From NCBI RefSeq assembly GCF_030052815.1, contig NC_079501.1:97728190-97792189 (forward strand): DNA of 64,000 nt. Direction: 5' to 3'. The notes under the pieces were generated by a model that saw only the letters and a program-made list of their open reading frames with translations, did not search any database and had not been told where the DNA came from. Position 1 is the first letter of the stretch, and each line of letters starts with the position of its first letter. The position numbers were made by a program, and so were the translations under genes. The stretch is from Hevea brasiliensis. Taxonomy: Eukaryota > Streptophyta > Magnoliopsida > Malpighiales > Euphorbiaceae. Shown here piece after piece: positions 23,645 through 37,127 of this stretch.

Positions 23645-23765
23645 GTATTATTGTATATTGCAGAAAAAAAAACAGCTAGACTATTGCAGAGAAACTAGGG
23701 GTAAAGGTTTGCTTTCAATCAAAGGCTGCTGAACGATATAGGGATGATGTCCCAAATATGTCCCA

Positions 23766-24104
23766 GAGGGGGGGGGGGTGTTGAAATGGACTAATACAAT
23801 TTTTCAGTTCTTGCTCATAACCTTTGAAAAATTGTGGCTTGGTTCAACAAAATGTTCTAATGTGAAGTGTGTGTGTTAAAATAGGTCAAATAAATTGTGC
23901 ATACAAATTTAACTCAAACCATGCTCAGCATACTATTCAAACAGAATATATCAGTACTCAGCAAATAGAGCAGTAAACTGATTCAAACACAGCACAGCAA
24001 ATTAAACTCAACTAGAAAATAAAATGTAGAAATTTAATGAGTAAGGGTTAAGAAAATAGAACACTGAAATTTTTATGGTGGTTCGGCTTAACTAGCCTAT
24101 ATCC
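23766..24104. repeat. Repeat D, left part (host of the 38-kb nested stack)
   Basis: Begins near a G-run ('ccagaggggggggg') and leads to 'tatggtggttcggcttaactagcctatatcc'. The sequence continues at 62435 with 'catccactctctcaaag', giving the familiar plant repeat motif 'ggttcgg...cct(a)catccactctc'. The two halves are separated by element A2. Unclassified; no coding sequence seen. Confidence 0.55.
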
Positions 24105-24635
24105 TATCACAATTCGATCCCACAGGCCAGACCGGCACTAGGACCTGGGCCAATATAAAGCCCCCGAGGCCCGTAGTAAGTCTTACTATTCCCAAATCCA
24201 TAACTAGGGCCAAAAACTGAAGCCCAATATGCAAATAAAATAAAATAAAATATTATATTTTTATTCGAGCCAACCCAACTCGATAACCATTAGAAGCTAA
24301 AGCTAGGGGAGCCTAGCTCAACCCTGGTATCATCATTTACAAACTATTTAAATATCATAAAAATTTTTCATTTATTAATACCAAAAACTTAAATTAACAC
24401 AATCCCTGACAAGATCAATACTACTGCTAGCATATGCGGAGTTCTAAATTACAAATTAAGAAAATAATAGTACAAATGAGTAGCCGCTGATAAACCTACA
24501 AGAAAGGAAGCGGGTTATTCTGAAAAAGAAATGCTCCTGTAGCCTGAAAAAATAGGGTGAACAGGAGTAAGCATTCGACTCATAAAGTAAGATATTGATT
24601 TTAAATACGATTTTTGTAACTATCTAGGGCTAATG

Positions 24636-27600
24636 TGTAACACCCCTCACTAGTCTACAGTGTAGCCGAGCGAGGCATGTCACACTCGGTGCCGGAGTAC
24701 CCTATCTTATCTTACTTTATTTCTTTAATAATTTGATCTCGTTATATTTTAATATCGATTATTTTTCTACGGAGAAACCAGCGGAGTTTTCCCTATTTTA
24801 TTAAATATTAACGTGATTCACCATTCACCTGTTTGAAATTTTCAATAACATTTTCAAATAAAGATCACATCCATACTCATCATTTCTAATATTGTCCATA
24901 CATTTCGATTCTTATTCATTACCATGCATATTCATTCATGCTCATTTCATATATCAAAATTCTCAAATTTCCATTAATTACATAATTTACAATTTACATA
25001 ATATACACATTAATTACAATTCTATTATTTATATTTCAACATAATAACTAATTATAAATACATAAATTAACTTTTGTGAGCCTTATCTACCTGCATTACT
25101 GAGGAGGTGACAACCTTGAGCACTTCTGACACTTTTGCAGATCCGATTCTAAAAATCTCAGTCTATTATCTACTGGGCTTTATCTTTAGTACCTGTACCA
25201 GGAAACAAATCCATCACACTAAGCATTGCTACTTAGTGGTGCGATAATATAACAAAGAAAATAATATGCAAATAAAGAAAGAAATGGATTATACTTTGGA
25301 TACTCTGGAATTTAATCTAATTTAATATAATACTTCTAGTATCAACTATCTTTCGTTCTAATTTATTCCTCTTAAGAAGTAATATATTCCTAAATTCACA
25401 GTAGTAATATACTTATACTTCTTTTGCAAATCTTTTTATCATTTCATTCAATGCTTTCTAGGTTATCGCAGATTATTTTATAATAATTAAATTTTTATAT
25501 CGTTCCAATTCATTTTAATTCTTTCTACTAAATAACTAATCTAATTTATTTTAAACATTCTTACTCTTTTATTTAATTGTTAATATTTTCGGTTGCTATT
25601 ATTCTTAACTCATTTTAATAAATTTCACTGCCCAAGTAACCTATGACAGGCTGACTAAACTGGATAACGGATCGTTGGCACTGGACATCGCGGTGCCTCG
25701 GGCCGTCATACCATGGGACGTGAAATGGGGAACGTCAACCACGTATGTAGTCAGAATGGCTAAAAAGCCATGATAACATATCAGTATGGCTAAAAGCCAT
25801 GATAACATATAATCGGGTATAAAAGCCGTGAGTGCGGGCATAAAGCCATGAATACAAGCATAAAGCCTTACGCAGTACTGCTAAAACAATACTCTATTGG
25901 CATGCTAATCTATCCAATCTGATACACATGTCTAGGCAATATATGACTTCATTAAATGTTAATGTATTTTGTTTTATGACTTCATTATTTCATGAAAAAT
26001 TCCAATTATAATTTATAACATTTCAATTCTATTCCTAACAGAAGTATAAATTTTTAAAATACATTTCTACATAAATTTTGCCTTCATCATAATTCATATA
26101 TTTATTCATTATATCACTCATATTTATCACAATTCACAGCAATGGTTTTCATAAACCATTATACTCAAAACTTTCTTCTTATTTCTCATATGCCATTAAT
26201 CATGCAAGGTATTAATTTCTATTATTATTTCTTATGTCTTTGGGGTTACTATTCACATACTATTTATTCAAAATGTTGACTTTCTCTTACATAACAATTA
26301 CATGAGTTCTAACCACATGAAATTACCACATTTTGGTTCACAAAAGTGTTGGCATTGGTTGCCAATCAATACTTCAAACTAATAGGAAATAAATCAAAAA
26401 TTTTAGTTTTGGGTGCTAGAGTTCACTGTTCCATTAGGCAATTCTACAATGAGAATTTGGCCAAATGTTCTTAACCAAAGTTATTCCTTATTGTTTTTAG
26501 TTCAATTTTTGTTTTTGAATCACTCCATTTGGAGTTTTCTAACTCAAGTTATACTAATTTCTTTAGGGCTGGCTGGATTGCTTCCTACCCAGAATTTCTG
26601 GGCAGAATTGGTTCTGCCAGATTTGGTGTCTTGAATTTGATGGACAATTTCATTAAGTTCTGGTCAAAATTTAGAGTTATGTTCTTCATGAGAGTTATTC
26701 TAAATTGTCTAATCTTTCCATTGATATAAAATTCAGGTCAATTGAATATAACTACACTGAGTTATGGCCAAATGAACAAACACTATTTATTTGGTCACTT
26801 TTACTAGGTCCAGAATTGGTTACCCAGATTTGATTAATTTTTAGGGTATTCTAAGTTTGTTTTCTGGGCAAGGTTTCTTCATCAAAGTTGTGCCATTATG
26901 TGTCTAGTTTCATGTCCACTTAGCCTTGCACCAATTGAACCTACACCTCTCAAGTTACAGCTACCCAAACTTGCTAGACTCACATTCAGCCCTGCAGGTC
27001 CTATGAGGCAGCATACCCAACCTCAAATCCAAAGCCACAATTCACTTCAATTCCTCATCAAACACAGCCAAATGGTCACTAATTGACCATTAGGACTTTC
27101 ATTCACCAACACATGATTAAAACCCTAATTTTACCCCCAAACCCTACTCCAAAATTCCAATTTACTCAAACAACATGCAATCTAACACATCCAATCACAA
27201 ATACCTACAAAGCAACTCCAATAAACACATTTTATTTTATTTAAATTCATCAATTCCCATAGCAACACATGCTGGCCGAAATTCTTCTTTCATCAAACAT
27301 GAATAATTCCTCAATTTTTTTCTTGAAATTCTTCCCATATTCATGCTCAATTTCAAGTTTACTAGAAAAAAATGGAAGAAAGTAGCACTAACCTTATTTG
27401 ATAGAATTCCCAACTTGATAAACCTTTAATTCTCCTCTTCTTTTTGGTACCAACCTTCTCCCCAAGGTCAATTATCAAAGTTTAGTGTTAGGGATTATGA
27501 GTTTTATGGTGTAAATTGGTGGAACTCAAGCAAATTAAAAATGAAGAAGGAATGAACTCTCCCATGGAGATTTTTGGCCAAGAAGTCCCAAGGAGAAAGA

Positions 27601-28251
27601 AGCTGATTTTTCTATTGGTTTTTATCTCCTTTTATGCTTTTTATGAGTGCTTGTTGAATCATGATTGACTAGTAAGTTTTAATTGCATCATTTTTACATG
27701 TGCATGATGTCATAAATCTTATTTAATATCATTTTATTTTCTTTCCTTTTTATTCATTTTAATTAATTTTTCTTCAATATTTATTCATATTTTATGTCAT
27801 ATAATTCATTTACATAAATAAACAAGTTGGTCAAAATCATCTCTGAAGGCAAAATGATCAAAATGCCCTCCGTTTGGCTTAAGGAGCTAAAACTGTCTGT
27901 ACCGATCTTAAAAATTCTCCTAACATTTTCTTGGCATTCTAATGCTACCTAAGGCACTGTAATTCTTCTCTGGCATCCCAGAAATTATTTCACGGGATTT
28001 CCCTCGAGTTTAGGGTTACTAGCTGTCTTCATCGTTACTTCCCGTTAGGTCACCCATCACCGGGGCACCGACTCATTTAACTTTGTTGTATTTTATTTCT
28101 AAATTTTTTTTAATTTTTTCTTATCATTATTTGGCTTATTTATGACTCCTCACTCTAGTTTACATATAGTTCCAGACATTCTGACTGTCCGGACCGATAT
28201 TGATCACCAGAATAGTCGAATGCACGGACTAGCTAAAGTGAAAGTATTACA
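24636..28251 (-). mobile_element. Solo LTR B2 inside the 3' LTR of A2
   Basis: 3616 bp bounded by TGTAACACCCC (24636) and ...GTATTACA (28251) with TAATG on both sides (24631-24635 and 28252-28256). Host sequence joins exactly as in the intact LTR near 37650. No internal domain, PBS or second LTR was found, so it is a solo LTR left by LTR-LTR recombination. Sense is minus, as its related Gypsy LTRs start at the GATGTTACA side. Confidence 0.88.
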
Positions 28252-28364
28252 TAATGCATCCTTAAGAATGAAATGTAAAATATATCAACATATTCAACTA
28301 AATTCAAACAATATTCCCACAAAGAATAATTTGAAGTACTCACACACCTGTGTGTCACATCAAT

Positions 28365-28366
<2 letters not shown>

Positions 28367-28427
<61 letters not shown>
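28367..28427. repeat. (AT)n microsatellite
   Basis: About 60 bases of alternating AT in family A LTR sequence. The sister LTR of A2 has a much shorter tract at 37774-37797. Confidence 0.95.
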
Positions 28428-28429
<2 letters not shown>

Positions 28430-29880
28430 GAGTTGATCCCCTACACAGCTCTCTTAATTTCAACCTCTGCCAGCGAGATTAACTCGAGCCAGACTTTCTC
28501 TTAATAATCCAAATGTGGGGGTCAGTGAGATCAACTCAAAGCCGTACTCACCCTGACTTATTATAAAAGGACCGGGCTCCAAGCGAGACTACCTTAAGCT
28601 GATCTGGCCGTCCTCCCTATATCCAGTACCACACCTCACGCACGTCAATACATGCACACAACTTCAAATTACCCTAAGGCGACACTCACATCAATTTCAT
28701 CAAATAATAATGCAATACAAAGCGTGCCTATAATAGCTATATGCATATAATTATAAGTGAATGCATAAGTATGCCTTGTATGTATAATAATATTGAAATT
28801 ATAAATAAAATCAATATCTACTCACAGTACATCGGAGACTATTATGGTTGCTAGGTGGAGAAAGATGGCTGACCCTACTCATCCAAATAATTATATTAAT
28901 GAATTTATTAGCTCTAACACAAAATAAGAACTTAGAGAGTTAAAAGACACTCTAGTTTATGTTGAAAATCTAATAGAGTTTTTCCTATACCTAGGACTTA
29001 TCCAACCTGCAAAGTAGTTTAAATAACACTTATAATATCACAAGTCTTAAGCCTACAGATTATTAACATCACATGGCCCCTCCTGGGCCCTCCAAACCAA
29101 ATTAAACTCTCACAATCAGACAATTCAATTATAAGGCTTAAAACTGATATTTTTTAAAAATCATCCAAACTAACTTTAAAAATTCTATAAACTTGCTCCT
29201 TGGTCCTTAACAATATTATAAGGCTATTGTGAAAGAAATCACAATTTTCTAACTATCCACAATTATTTTATGAATTTTATTCTAAATCCGGTATTAGGCA
29301 AAATGAACAACTTGGAGTTCGGGTTTACCTATGCCAAATCTGACACCTGGAATGCATCCGAAATGTCCAAAAATATTGGGATCAACTGTAATATTGACTA
29401 TGTTCTGGGAGAGCCGCCGGGCAGTCGGGTCTGGCTGAAAGTTAGGTCCCGGGAGCTAGTGAGCTATCATTGATTCGATCGCACCTAAAGGAAGCCCAAA
29501 AATTGTCAATAATTATAATAAAATTATTTTTAATTTTTGAAAATTGAAAAAGCTCGAAAATTTCTCCAAGTGATCTAGACTATCTGATGATCATCTTTTT
29601 CAAATGGTGTCCAATCAGAGCGGGGTCAGTTCCATCTCGAAGGTTTCATTGCCCTGAGTCCAATAGTGGTCTCGAATTTTCGATCTGATAGTCAGATCGC
29701 CAAAAGAGTGGTTAAAAATCTTGAAAACAACCATTTTCTCTCTTCTTGTTTTGTATGATTCTGGTGGCTACCGATAGTGAGACTAGTCGAAAAATGAAGC
29801 TGGGCTTGTAGGGAGTCAGTTGATGATGGTGGGGTCACCGGGCATTGGCCGGAACGACTAGATTTTGGTCAGGAAGTTTT

Positions 29881-29891
29881 TCTCTCTCCTG

Positions 29892-29952
<61 letters not shown>
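29881..29952. repeat. (CT)n microsatellite
   Basis: About 70 bases of mostly alternating CT inside the A2 3' LTR. Shorter tracts occupy the matching place in A5 (56517-56541) and in the A2 5' LTR (61748-61774). Confidence 0.95.
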
Positions 29953-29955
<3 letters not shown>

Positions 29956-30217
29956 GCTATTGTCGTGTGCTGCCGTTAGTTGGTGGTCAACTTGGTGTGG
30001 AGGGGACTTCGCCGAAGTCCCGCTAGCGCTGTCGCTAGTTGGCTAGAATGGGAGACAAGGGAGAAAGATGGTGAGGGAAAGAGTGAAATGGGGAGAGAAA
30101 AGGGAGAGGGGGAAGCTGTTTCACTTTTTTTTTTCTTTTAATTCTGCCATTGCATCAGTGGTCTTTTCACACACACACACACACATATAATACTTTTAAT
30201 TTTAAAACAAATATTAT

Positions 30218-30224
<7 letters not shown>

Positions 30225-30290
<66 letters not shown>
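30225..30290. repeat. (AT)n tract at the 5' junction of the LINE
   Basis: About 66 bases of AT immediately before the LINE sequence. A second AT tract (32508-32538) follows the LINE. Together they correspond to the single tract at 61979-62016 in the other LTR. Confidence 0.9.
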
Positions 30291-30292
<2 letters not shown>

Positions 30293-32483
30293 CAAGGTCA
30301 TTCCAGGAGAGGCTTTAACAAGTCAACATCGGTTGGTAGTCTTGGATGTCAAGTTTAGGAACAATTCAAGTAGGGTCAGAAGAAATAGTGTAGCTCGAAC
30401 AAAGTGGTGGGAGTTCAAAGGAGTAAAGCAAGTGAAGTTCAAAAATGAGCTTCTCGAGTCCGAAGTATGGAAGCTGGATATGGAGGCCAATGATATGTGG
30501 ATACAGATGGCATCAAAGATTAGAGAAGTAGCTAGAAAAGTACTTGGAGAGTCTAAAGGACATGGACCACCCTCAAAAGAGAGATGGTGATGGAATGAGG
30601 AAGTACAAAAGGCAGTGAAGAGAAAAAGGGAATGGTATAAGAAATTACCTAAATGTGATAATAATGAGGCATATGAACAGTACAAGATAGCAAAGAAAGA
30701 GGCAAAAAAGGCAGTTAGTCAAGCAAGAGCATAGGCCTTTGAAAAGTTATATGAGAAACTTGGAACTAAAGAAGGGGAGAAAGATATTTATAGATTAGCA
30801 AGGAGCAGAGAAAGGAAATGTCAAGATCTCAATCAAGTTAGGTGCATTAAGGATAAAGAAGGAAAAGTGTTGGTGAAAGATGAGGACATTAAAGAAAGAT
30901 GGAGAAATTATTTTAATGATCTCTTTAATAATAGTCAAAATGGTAATAGCGTGAATATAGATTATAGAACAATAGAAAAGAATGTGAATTATACTAGAAG
31001 GATTAGATCTTTAGAAGTAAAGGAAGCACTTAAGAGAATGAAAGTGGGTAAAGCCTGTGGACCCGATGAAATACCAATTGAAGTGCGGAAGTATTTGGGA
31101 GATATGGGAGTGGCATGGTTAACTAAATTATTTAATAAGATTCTAAACTCAAAGAAAATGCCTGATGAATGGAGGAAGAGTATTTTAGTACCTATTTTTA
31201 AAAATAAGGGAGACATACAGAGTTGCTCAAACTATAGGGGAATTAAACTCATGAGCCATACTATGAAGTTGTGGGAGAGAGTTGTGGAGCATCGACTACG
31301 TCATGATACTTCTATCTCTGTCAATCAATTTGGTTTCATGCCCGGTCGTTCAACTATGGAAGCGATCTTTCTCATTAGAAGCTTGGTGGAGAAATATAGA
31401 GATGCGAAGAAAGATCTACATATGGTTTTTATTGATTTGGAGAAGGCTTATGATAGTGTTCCAAGAGAGGTCTTATGGAATGTTTTAGAACAAAAGAGGG
31501 TATCTATTAGGTACATACAAGTATTGAAAGATATGTATGAAGGAGCAACTACTATTGTGCGCATAGTGGGAGGGGACACAAGAGATTTTCCGATCTTAAT
31601 TGGATTACACCAAGGATCAGCCATAAGCCCTTACCTTTTTACATTAGTTTTAGATGAACTAACGAAACATATACAAGAGAGTATTCCTTGGTGCATGATG
31701 TTTGCGGATGATATTGTTCTGATAGATGAGACACGAGAAGGAGTCAATAGAAAGCTAGAACTTTGGAGAAGTACTCTAGAGTCAAAGGGTTTTAAGTTAA
31801 GTAGAACAAAGACAGAATACATACATTGCAAGTTCAGTGAAGGCCAAACTGGTGATAGGGAAGGAGTTAGTTTGAATGGAGTGATACTGCCCCAAAGTAA
31901 TCACTTTAAATATCTAGGCTCAGTTCTTCAAGTAGATGGGGGATGTGAGGAGGATGTTAGTCATAGGATTAAAGCCGGATGGTTGAAGTGGAGACGTGCC
32001 ACGGGAGTTTTATGTGATCGTAAGATTCCCAATAAATTGAAAGGAAAATTTTACCGTATAGCCATACGACCGGCTATGTTATATGGTAATGAGTGTTGGG
32101 CACTGAAAGAGTCGTATGCATCTAAGATAATAGTTGCAGAGATGAGAATGTTAAGGTGGATGAGTGGCCATACTAGACTAGATAAAGTCCGTAATGAGAG
32201 TATTAGAGAAAAGGTAGGAGTGGTGCCAATTGAAGATAAGTTGAGAGAAGGGAGATTGAGGTGGTTTGGTCATGTGAAGCGTAGACATACGGAGGCTCCA
32301 GTTAGACAAGTAGAGCACATTAGGTTAGAGGATAGAAAGAAAAATATGGGTAGACCTAAATTAACTTGGAGGAGAGTAGTACAACATGACCTAGAAGCAT
32401 TACACATTTCTGAGGATTTAACCCAAAATCGTTCAGAGTGGAGAAAGCGAATCCATATAACCGACCCCAAATTTTTGGGATAA
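30291..32483 (+). pseudogene. RTE LINE ORF2: endonuclease end plus reverse transcriptase
   Basis: One frame of 731 codons interrupted only by TGA at 30588 and TAG at 30732. The distal part from 30867 is open for 538 codons. Visible in order: endonuclease C-terminus (residues ~1-30), a Lys/Arg-rich linker, RT fingers/palm with GPDEIP, NYRGIKLMSHTMK, QFGFMPGRSTMEAIF, FIDLEKAYDSVPRE, LHQGSAISPYLF, and the catalytic FADDIVLI (near 31703), then the thumb and a conserved tail with RWFGHVKRR and the C-terminal DPKFLG. The encoded enzyme would nick DNA and copy its RNA at the nick. The two stops and missing N-terminus make it inactive, but decay is slight, suggesting a fairly young insertion. Confidence 0.9.
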
Positions 32484-32506
32484 AAGCTTTCTTGAGTTGA
32501 GTTGAG

Positions 32507-32507
<1 letters not shown>
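30291..32507 (+). mobile_element. 5'-truncated RTE-type LINE in the (AT)n tract of the A2 LTR
   Basis: Starts inside the endonuclease domain (CKVIPGEALTSQHRLV, with the His of the SDH-like motif), carries a full reverse transcriptase, and ends 'ccaaatttttgggataaaagc' followed by 'ttgagttgagttgagtt' and AT repeats. RTE elements usually end in such short simple repeats. 5' truncation fits target-primed reverse transcription. (AT)n on both sides is consistent with insertion into AT DNA; a discrete duplication cannot be told apart from the microsatellite. Confidence 0.88.
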
Positions 32508-32538
<31 letters not shown>

Positions 32539-32570
32539 TGGAAATGCCCCATCAGTGTACTTTTACTTCT

Positions 32571-32575
32571 TCTTC

Positions 32576-32618
<43 letters not shown>
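32571..32618. repeat. (ATT)n microsatellite
   Basis: About 45 bases of ATT repeats. The matching place in the other LTR (62050-62067) has only a few units. Confidence 0.92.
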
Positions 32619-32981
32619 CACCAAATCCAATAAAACAAAAAAATAAATTTTAACTAAATTTCCTTAAAATATAACAAATTAATAATTTAAATACTACTAC
32701 TAAATATTTAAATTATTTCATTTAACTAAGTATAAATAAAAATCTTAGTATAAATAAAGGCATGATAATATTAATACTTTAATACTTAATATAATACTAA
32801 ACTTTAAAACTCATCAATTAAATTTAAAATTGAAACTTTAAAATAATTTTACAAAATATGTTTAAAAAATAACATTAAAGATATATAAATGAAAGTATTA
32901 CAAAAATTATGATTTAGTTAGATAATATTAAAATACTATATAAAAATATGAAATTTAGATTTAAAAATTTAGATTATAACA

Positions 32982-32997
32982 ATCTTCCCCCCTTAAG
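32982..32997 (-). other. Polypurine tract of A2
   Basis: On the minus strand 'cttaaggggggaagat' directly precedes the LTR start (tgttataatc). The adjoining 'aaattcggggacgaattttt' is the usual Gypsy sequence upstream of the tract. The same block occurs at 56888-56940 in A5. Confidence 0.85.
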
Positions 32998-35900
32998 AAA
33001 AATTCGTCCCCGAATTTCTGAATAAACAGGAGATGAAGAAAAGAAGGTTATTAGGATAGGTACGAGCATTTACTCCTCCAGTTATGCAGAGATGGTTAAA
33101 ATACATTATTCTACAAACTCTTCGTATGCTATTGATCACATTTTACTGCTCGTTAACTCTGTTGTATTATCCTAGCTATCATCATCATTTCATAGCAAAA
33201 CCCTTACCTATATTACTTGTCCTTTTTCTAACATCTTTAGTATCCTCTATGCTTTCTCTGCACTCTAGTGTAATAACTTGTAATATTAGTCTTTGTTCCA
33301 TTCTATTACCAATCTTTGTGGTGCAAAGATGTCACTCATATTGCCTGTTTTGTAATGACTGGTGAAGTGCCTTTCTGAAATAACTACTTTTACACGTACC
33401 TTACCTAAGATCATTACTGATTTTGTTGGCTATTGAGACTTTAGTAATACTTTCTTCATGCTTAAAGCACCGATACTTCTTAATTCTATGATATTATGAA
33501 CTTCCCACTTACTTCGTGCCACTAATAAGGTCTTTGTACTAACTCCTACCTATCTCATAGATAATCAGCTATGTAGAGTTTCATCCAAATGGCAAACATT
33601 CCTTATACCATCTATCGACATCAGAAAGTGAATTGGGTCTCTCTTTTGGCATAGCGATAGTTTATGTATTCTCAAGCTATCCAGTCAACACAATTTATCA
33701 TCTCCTACTCTTTTTTTTTGAAAAGGGAGTTCCTTGACTTCTGCTTGAAACTTCTTACCATTTGACATACCTCTGAAAACATTGGTAATTAGATCAAGAA
33801 TTCACCGCTTCTTTAGCCTGCTATTTTACCATAACTTGTCCTAAATATCCCTTAGTGTCCCTATCATACCATTCCTTTTTGTCTTTTCTCATATTGTGCC
33901 TTATCGTTGAAGATATTCATACTATTAGTGTTAACTGTAACCTTTTTACCATTGCTTAATCCTAACTCGATTGCTAACTCCATTACTTTTGAAATTGTAA
34001 CTCTATGATTGGTTTCCATAAGCAAATACAACATATAGTATCATACAATAGCACTAACCTACAATTCATTTTATGGAAGCCAAGCAATCCACCATGGATG
34101 ATTCTTCCTATACCTCCTTCCTAATATAACCATCAAAATATTATCGCTCCCTACTATCCTTTATAGGGAATTGCCCTTCATGGTCAGATAGGTATCCTTG
34201 AACCTATAGGTTCCACCTGTACTAACATGACAATGAAAAAATGTGTGTTGTACCACAATCCTAGACAAGTTATTTCACACATTCCTCCTCCTTCATATAG
34301 CCACGTTTCTTGATCTTCCTTCATTCTTGACATTACGTATACACTTACCATCATTTTTGCCTCAAGAGATTGTGTACGTATTAGTGCCCATCAAATTCTC
34401 AATTAATTGAGTCACCTTGACACAACCTCCCTTCTTAACATAATCTTCCAGAACCAAAACATGAGCTAATTTAGAACTCCTACAATTTATAGTACACCAG
34501 TGTTTGATAAATAATATTTAGCTCATACGCTTTAGTCTTCCTTTTCAATTTTATCATTTCTTTATAATTATTGTGTTTTATTATAAGATATCAGTTGTAC
34601 CTATCCTTTATTGTACTGTTGCCCCATTCAACATATCATCTTGGAATTTATAATCTTTTTTTATTCTCCATTTATCCGCCATACTTATTATTATTTTTCT
34701 AATGCTCCTTATACTTGGTTATATTTTGAAAGATGAAGCACTAATAGATTCTTTTAGAACTAACTCCAGTCTTACCAATAATCACTCCTCTAATCCATGT
34801 ACTTCCTAATAACTTATAATTATATGTATACCTATCTTATCTTGTCTTCTACTAATGTTTTGTTATATATTATGAAACGGTCACTCATATTTCCTTACAA
34901 ATTTAACCTGTTAGTCTTGTTACAAACACTTGCCTAACCTCTAACAGACTTTATGACTACTATCTCGCCATTTTGAATTCTAACTTCAAACCTCTATGCC
35001 ATTATCCCTCATTTCTTTCTCCCATTAGGCATGTTTGAATCCATTAGGTTGAGTTTTATTCAACTTACCACCTACTAACTCCACTTCTTTGCTTGATAAG
35101 ATAGTTCAAGTACCCTCAGGTTACTACCTACTTTGGTTACATACCTCACCTAACTTTTCTCATACTATCAACAACCAAAAGGGTTCTTATCCCATTGCCC
35201 CCTTATTCTACCTTGGGGATAGAAAATAGACAAATCCTAATCCAGATCCTGCTCTAAGTTCAGGCTCCTAACACTGTATTAATTATGACCTGCTTTGAGT
35301 TCTGCACTCCTGGGTTCTATACCTTGACAAATGTTATCCTTAATGTCGTCCTTTTCTAAGCTCTTCATCCTAACATTTATGTTTACCTCATTTACCTTTC
35401 CTAGAACTGCATTTGCCTCCTTTGTATCTTGACTCTACTCTTCCTAATCTTATCCTAATTTGGGCCTTTCAATTTGTTCTTTAGCCAACTCCTTTATCTT
35501 ACCCAAAATCTAACTTTAATTATTTTATTCTTTAACTCTACTCTTTTTCTTGACCGGACTATCATGTTAGAGACTTATACCATTTACACTGTCCCTACCA
35601 TGTTATCTATACCTTGATGTTACTCAAATTTAGTCCTCTAACCACTCTAGCTAGTACTTTTACTAGCACTCAAGTTATCTCTCCCGCTGCATTTGAACCA
35701 ACTATTTTATCTTTCCCTTCTGCACTTCTTTTATATATATACATATTCTATGATTTATCGATGCTAACTTCTGTCCTTTTCCTTTCTTTTTACAAACTAC
35801 CCTCTAATACTTCAAGGAGTGAATCTATAGGATCCCCTTTTTCCCTTGCTACTCTATAGCTCTGCATCCATCATGATTTAATCCCTTATGATCCTTACAA

Positions 35901-37110
35901 CAAAAATTGTACTTTCCCTAAGGGGGGTACCTAAGCCACTATTTCCTATCACACTACAATCCCATTTAGGACATCATTCCACAGATCATTATATTAGTGG
36001 CACTCTTCTGTCTCTCCTAAGAAAACATTGCCATACTCTGTAGCATAACTAACTGCAAGAGAGGTACTACCTCTATATCATTACCACAACTATATAAGGC
36101 TATCTACTCTCTTTTTATATTGTAAACTTTCCTAGGATGCCATTTCGTAGGCTACGAATATTATTCATATTCTTCAGTCTTCTTTAGGGAGTAGAATCGT
36201 ACTTACGCTCCATTGTCACACAAAGGAGATGCTATCTTCATTAAACTTTAGGCAATACATCCACTATAATGCCAACACTACCAGCAATCTCATATCGGAG
36301 ACTAGATGATTTCACTAATTAGGTGTCATAATTACACTACAACCATATTAAAAACCTCTAGTCTTGTGCCACTTATGCTATAACTCTGCACTCAAGTTAG
36401 GATAACTGAGTCACTAACTTTAGTTATCACCCAACTGTGACCTTTGATGTTCTATCTCTAGGGTCTTAAACCCTAACTAGGAGCTTTCCTAACTCTTATG
36501 CAAAAATAAAACTCTGTCTTGACATAACTGTACCAAAACAGAGGCTGTTTGCAAATACCCTCATCATGGTACACCACGAGGAAGCATGCAGCTCTACACA
36601 ATAATCCCATGTTGGTATTGTAATCTGCAGCTTACAGCACAAATATTGAGAACATTGTATAGTTACTACGGTACGTCCCAATAGACCAGGTTTCCCAACC
36701 TCTTATCTCTCCTTAACCTATTGATACCACAACTTACTCTAATTGGGCTATCTAGTGATGACTGCCAGTAGTGGTACCCTTACTCCCATCTAGGGCAGCT
36801 ATGCTATCATAACTCACGTTTAAGTACTCGTGCCTTGCACTAGACAGGCACATCGTTAGCCCTATACTAATAAAAATACAACATTCCTTAGAGTACGTAT
36901 TCACACGGCAGACCTCAACACGTTTGCTAACTCTAGTTCACATTACCATGTACTCCATGAAAACTGAGACACTAAACTGAAGCACTCTTAACTACTCAAG
37001 GAATAATGCAGAATCTAGAAATAAGGAATTACAGAAGAAGACAAAACAAGATCCTATACTCCACTCCACATGTGACAACTCTAGGTACACACTTTCCCAT
37101 GAATCTAGAG
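32998..37110 (-). mobile_element. Interior of A2 without recognisable gag-pol
   Basis: About 4.1 kb between PPT and PBS. No frame on either strand longer than ~93 codons, and no zinc knuckle, DSG, RT or integrase motif found in the sense (minus) direction. The plus strand is rich in C and T and poor in G, so the RNA sense strand is purine-rich. 35900-36480 matches the inverted block of A1 (18300-18850), and the first ~150 bases next to the PPT match A5 (56888-57040), so this interior is a shared family feature. A non-autonomous LARD is the simplest reading. Confidence 0.65.
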
Positions 37111-37127
37111 CCTAAGCTTTGATACCA
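37111..37127 (-). other. Primer binding site of A2
   Basis: Minus-strand 'tggtatcaaagcttagg' lies four bases inside the 5' LTR end (..catgaca). It resembles the initiator Met-tRNA complement TGGTATCAGAGC with one change. Confidence 0.8.

Larger units (their letters stand above)
24105..32981 (-). repeat. 3' LTR of A2 (split)
   Basis: LTR pieces are 24105-24635, 28252-30290 and 32508-32981. The plus-strand left end is decayed ('tatcacaattcg' where the other LTR has 'tgtcatgacc') but 'aggccagaccggcactagg' follows as in other family A copies. The right end '...gattataaca' abuts the polypurine tract. Confidence 0.75.

Noticed and set aside
28142..28504. Overlapping frames on both strands with long Tyr-Ile runs
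   Set aside because: They only translate the (AT)n microsatellite in the A2 LTR. The same applies to 30150-30290 and 61980-62016.
33084..35859. Short plus-strand frames in the A2 interior
   Set aside because: Antisense to the element, without domains, and produced by a G-poor, T/C-rich strand.
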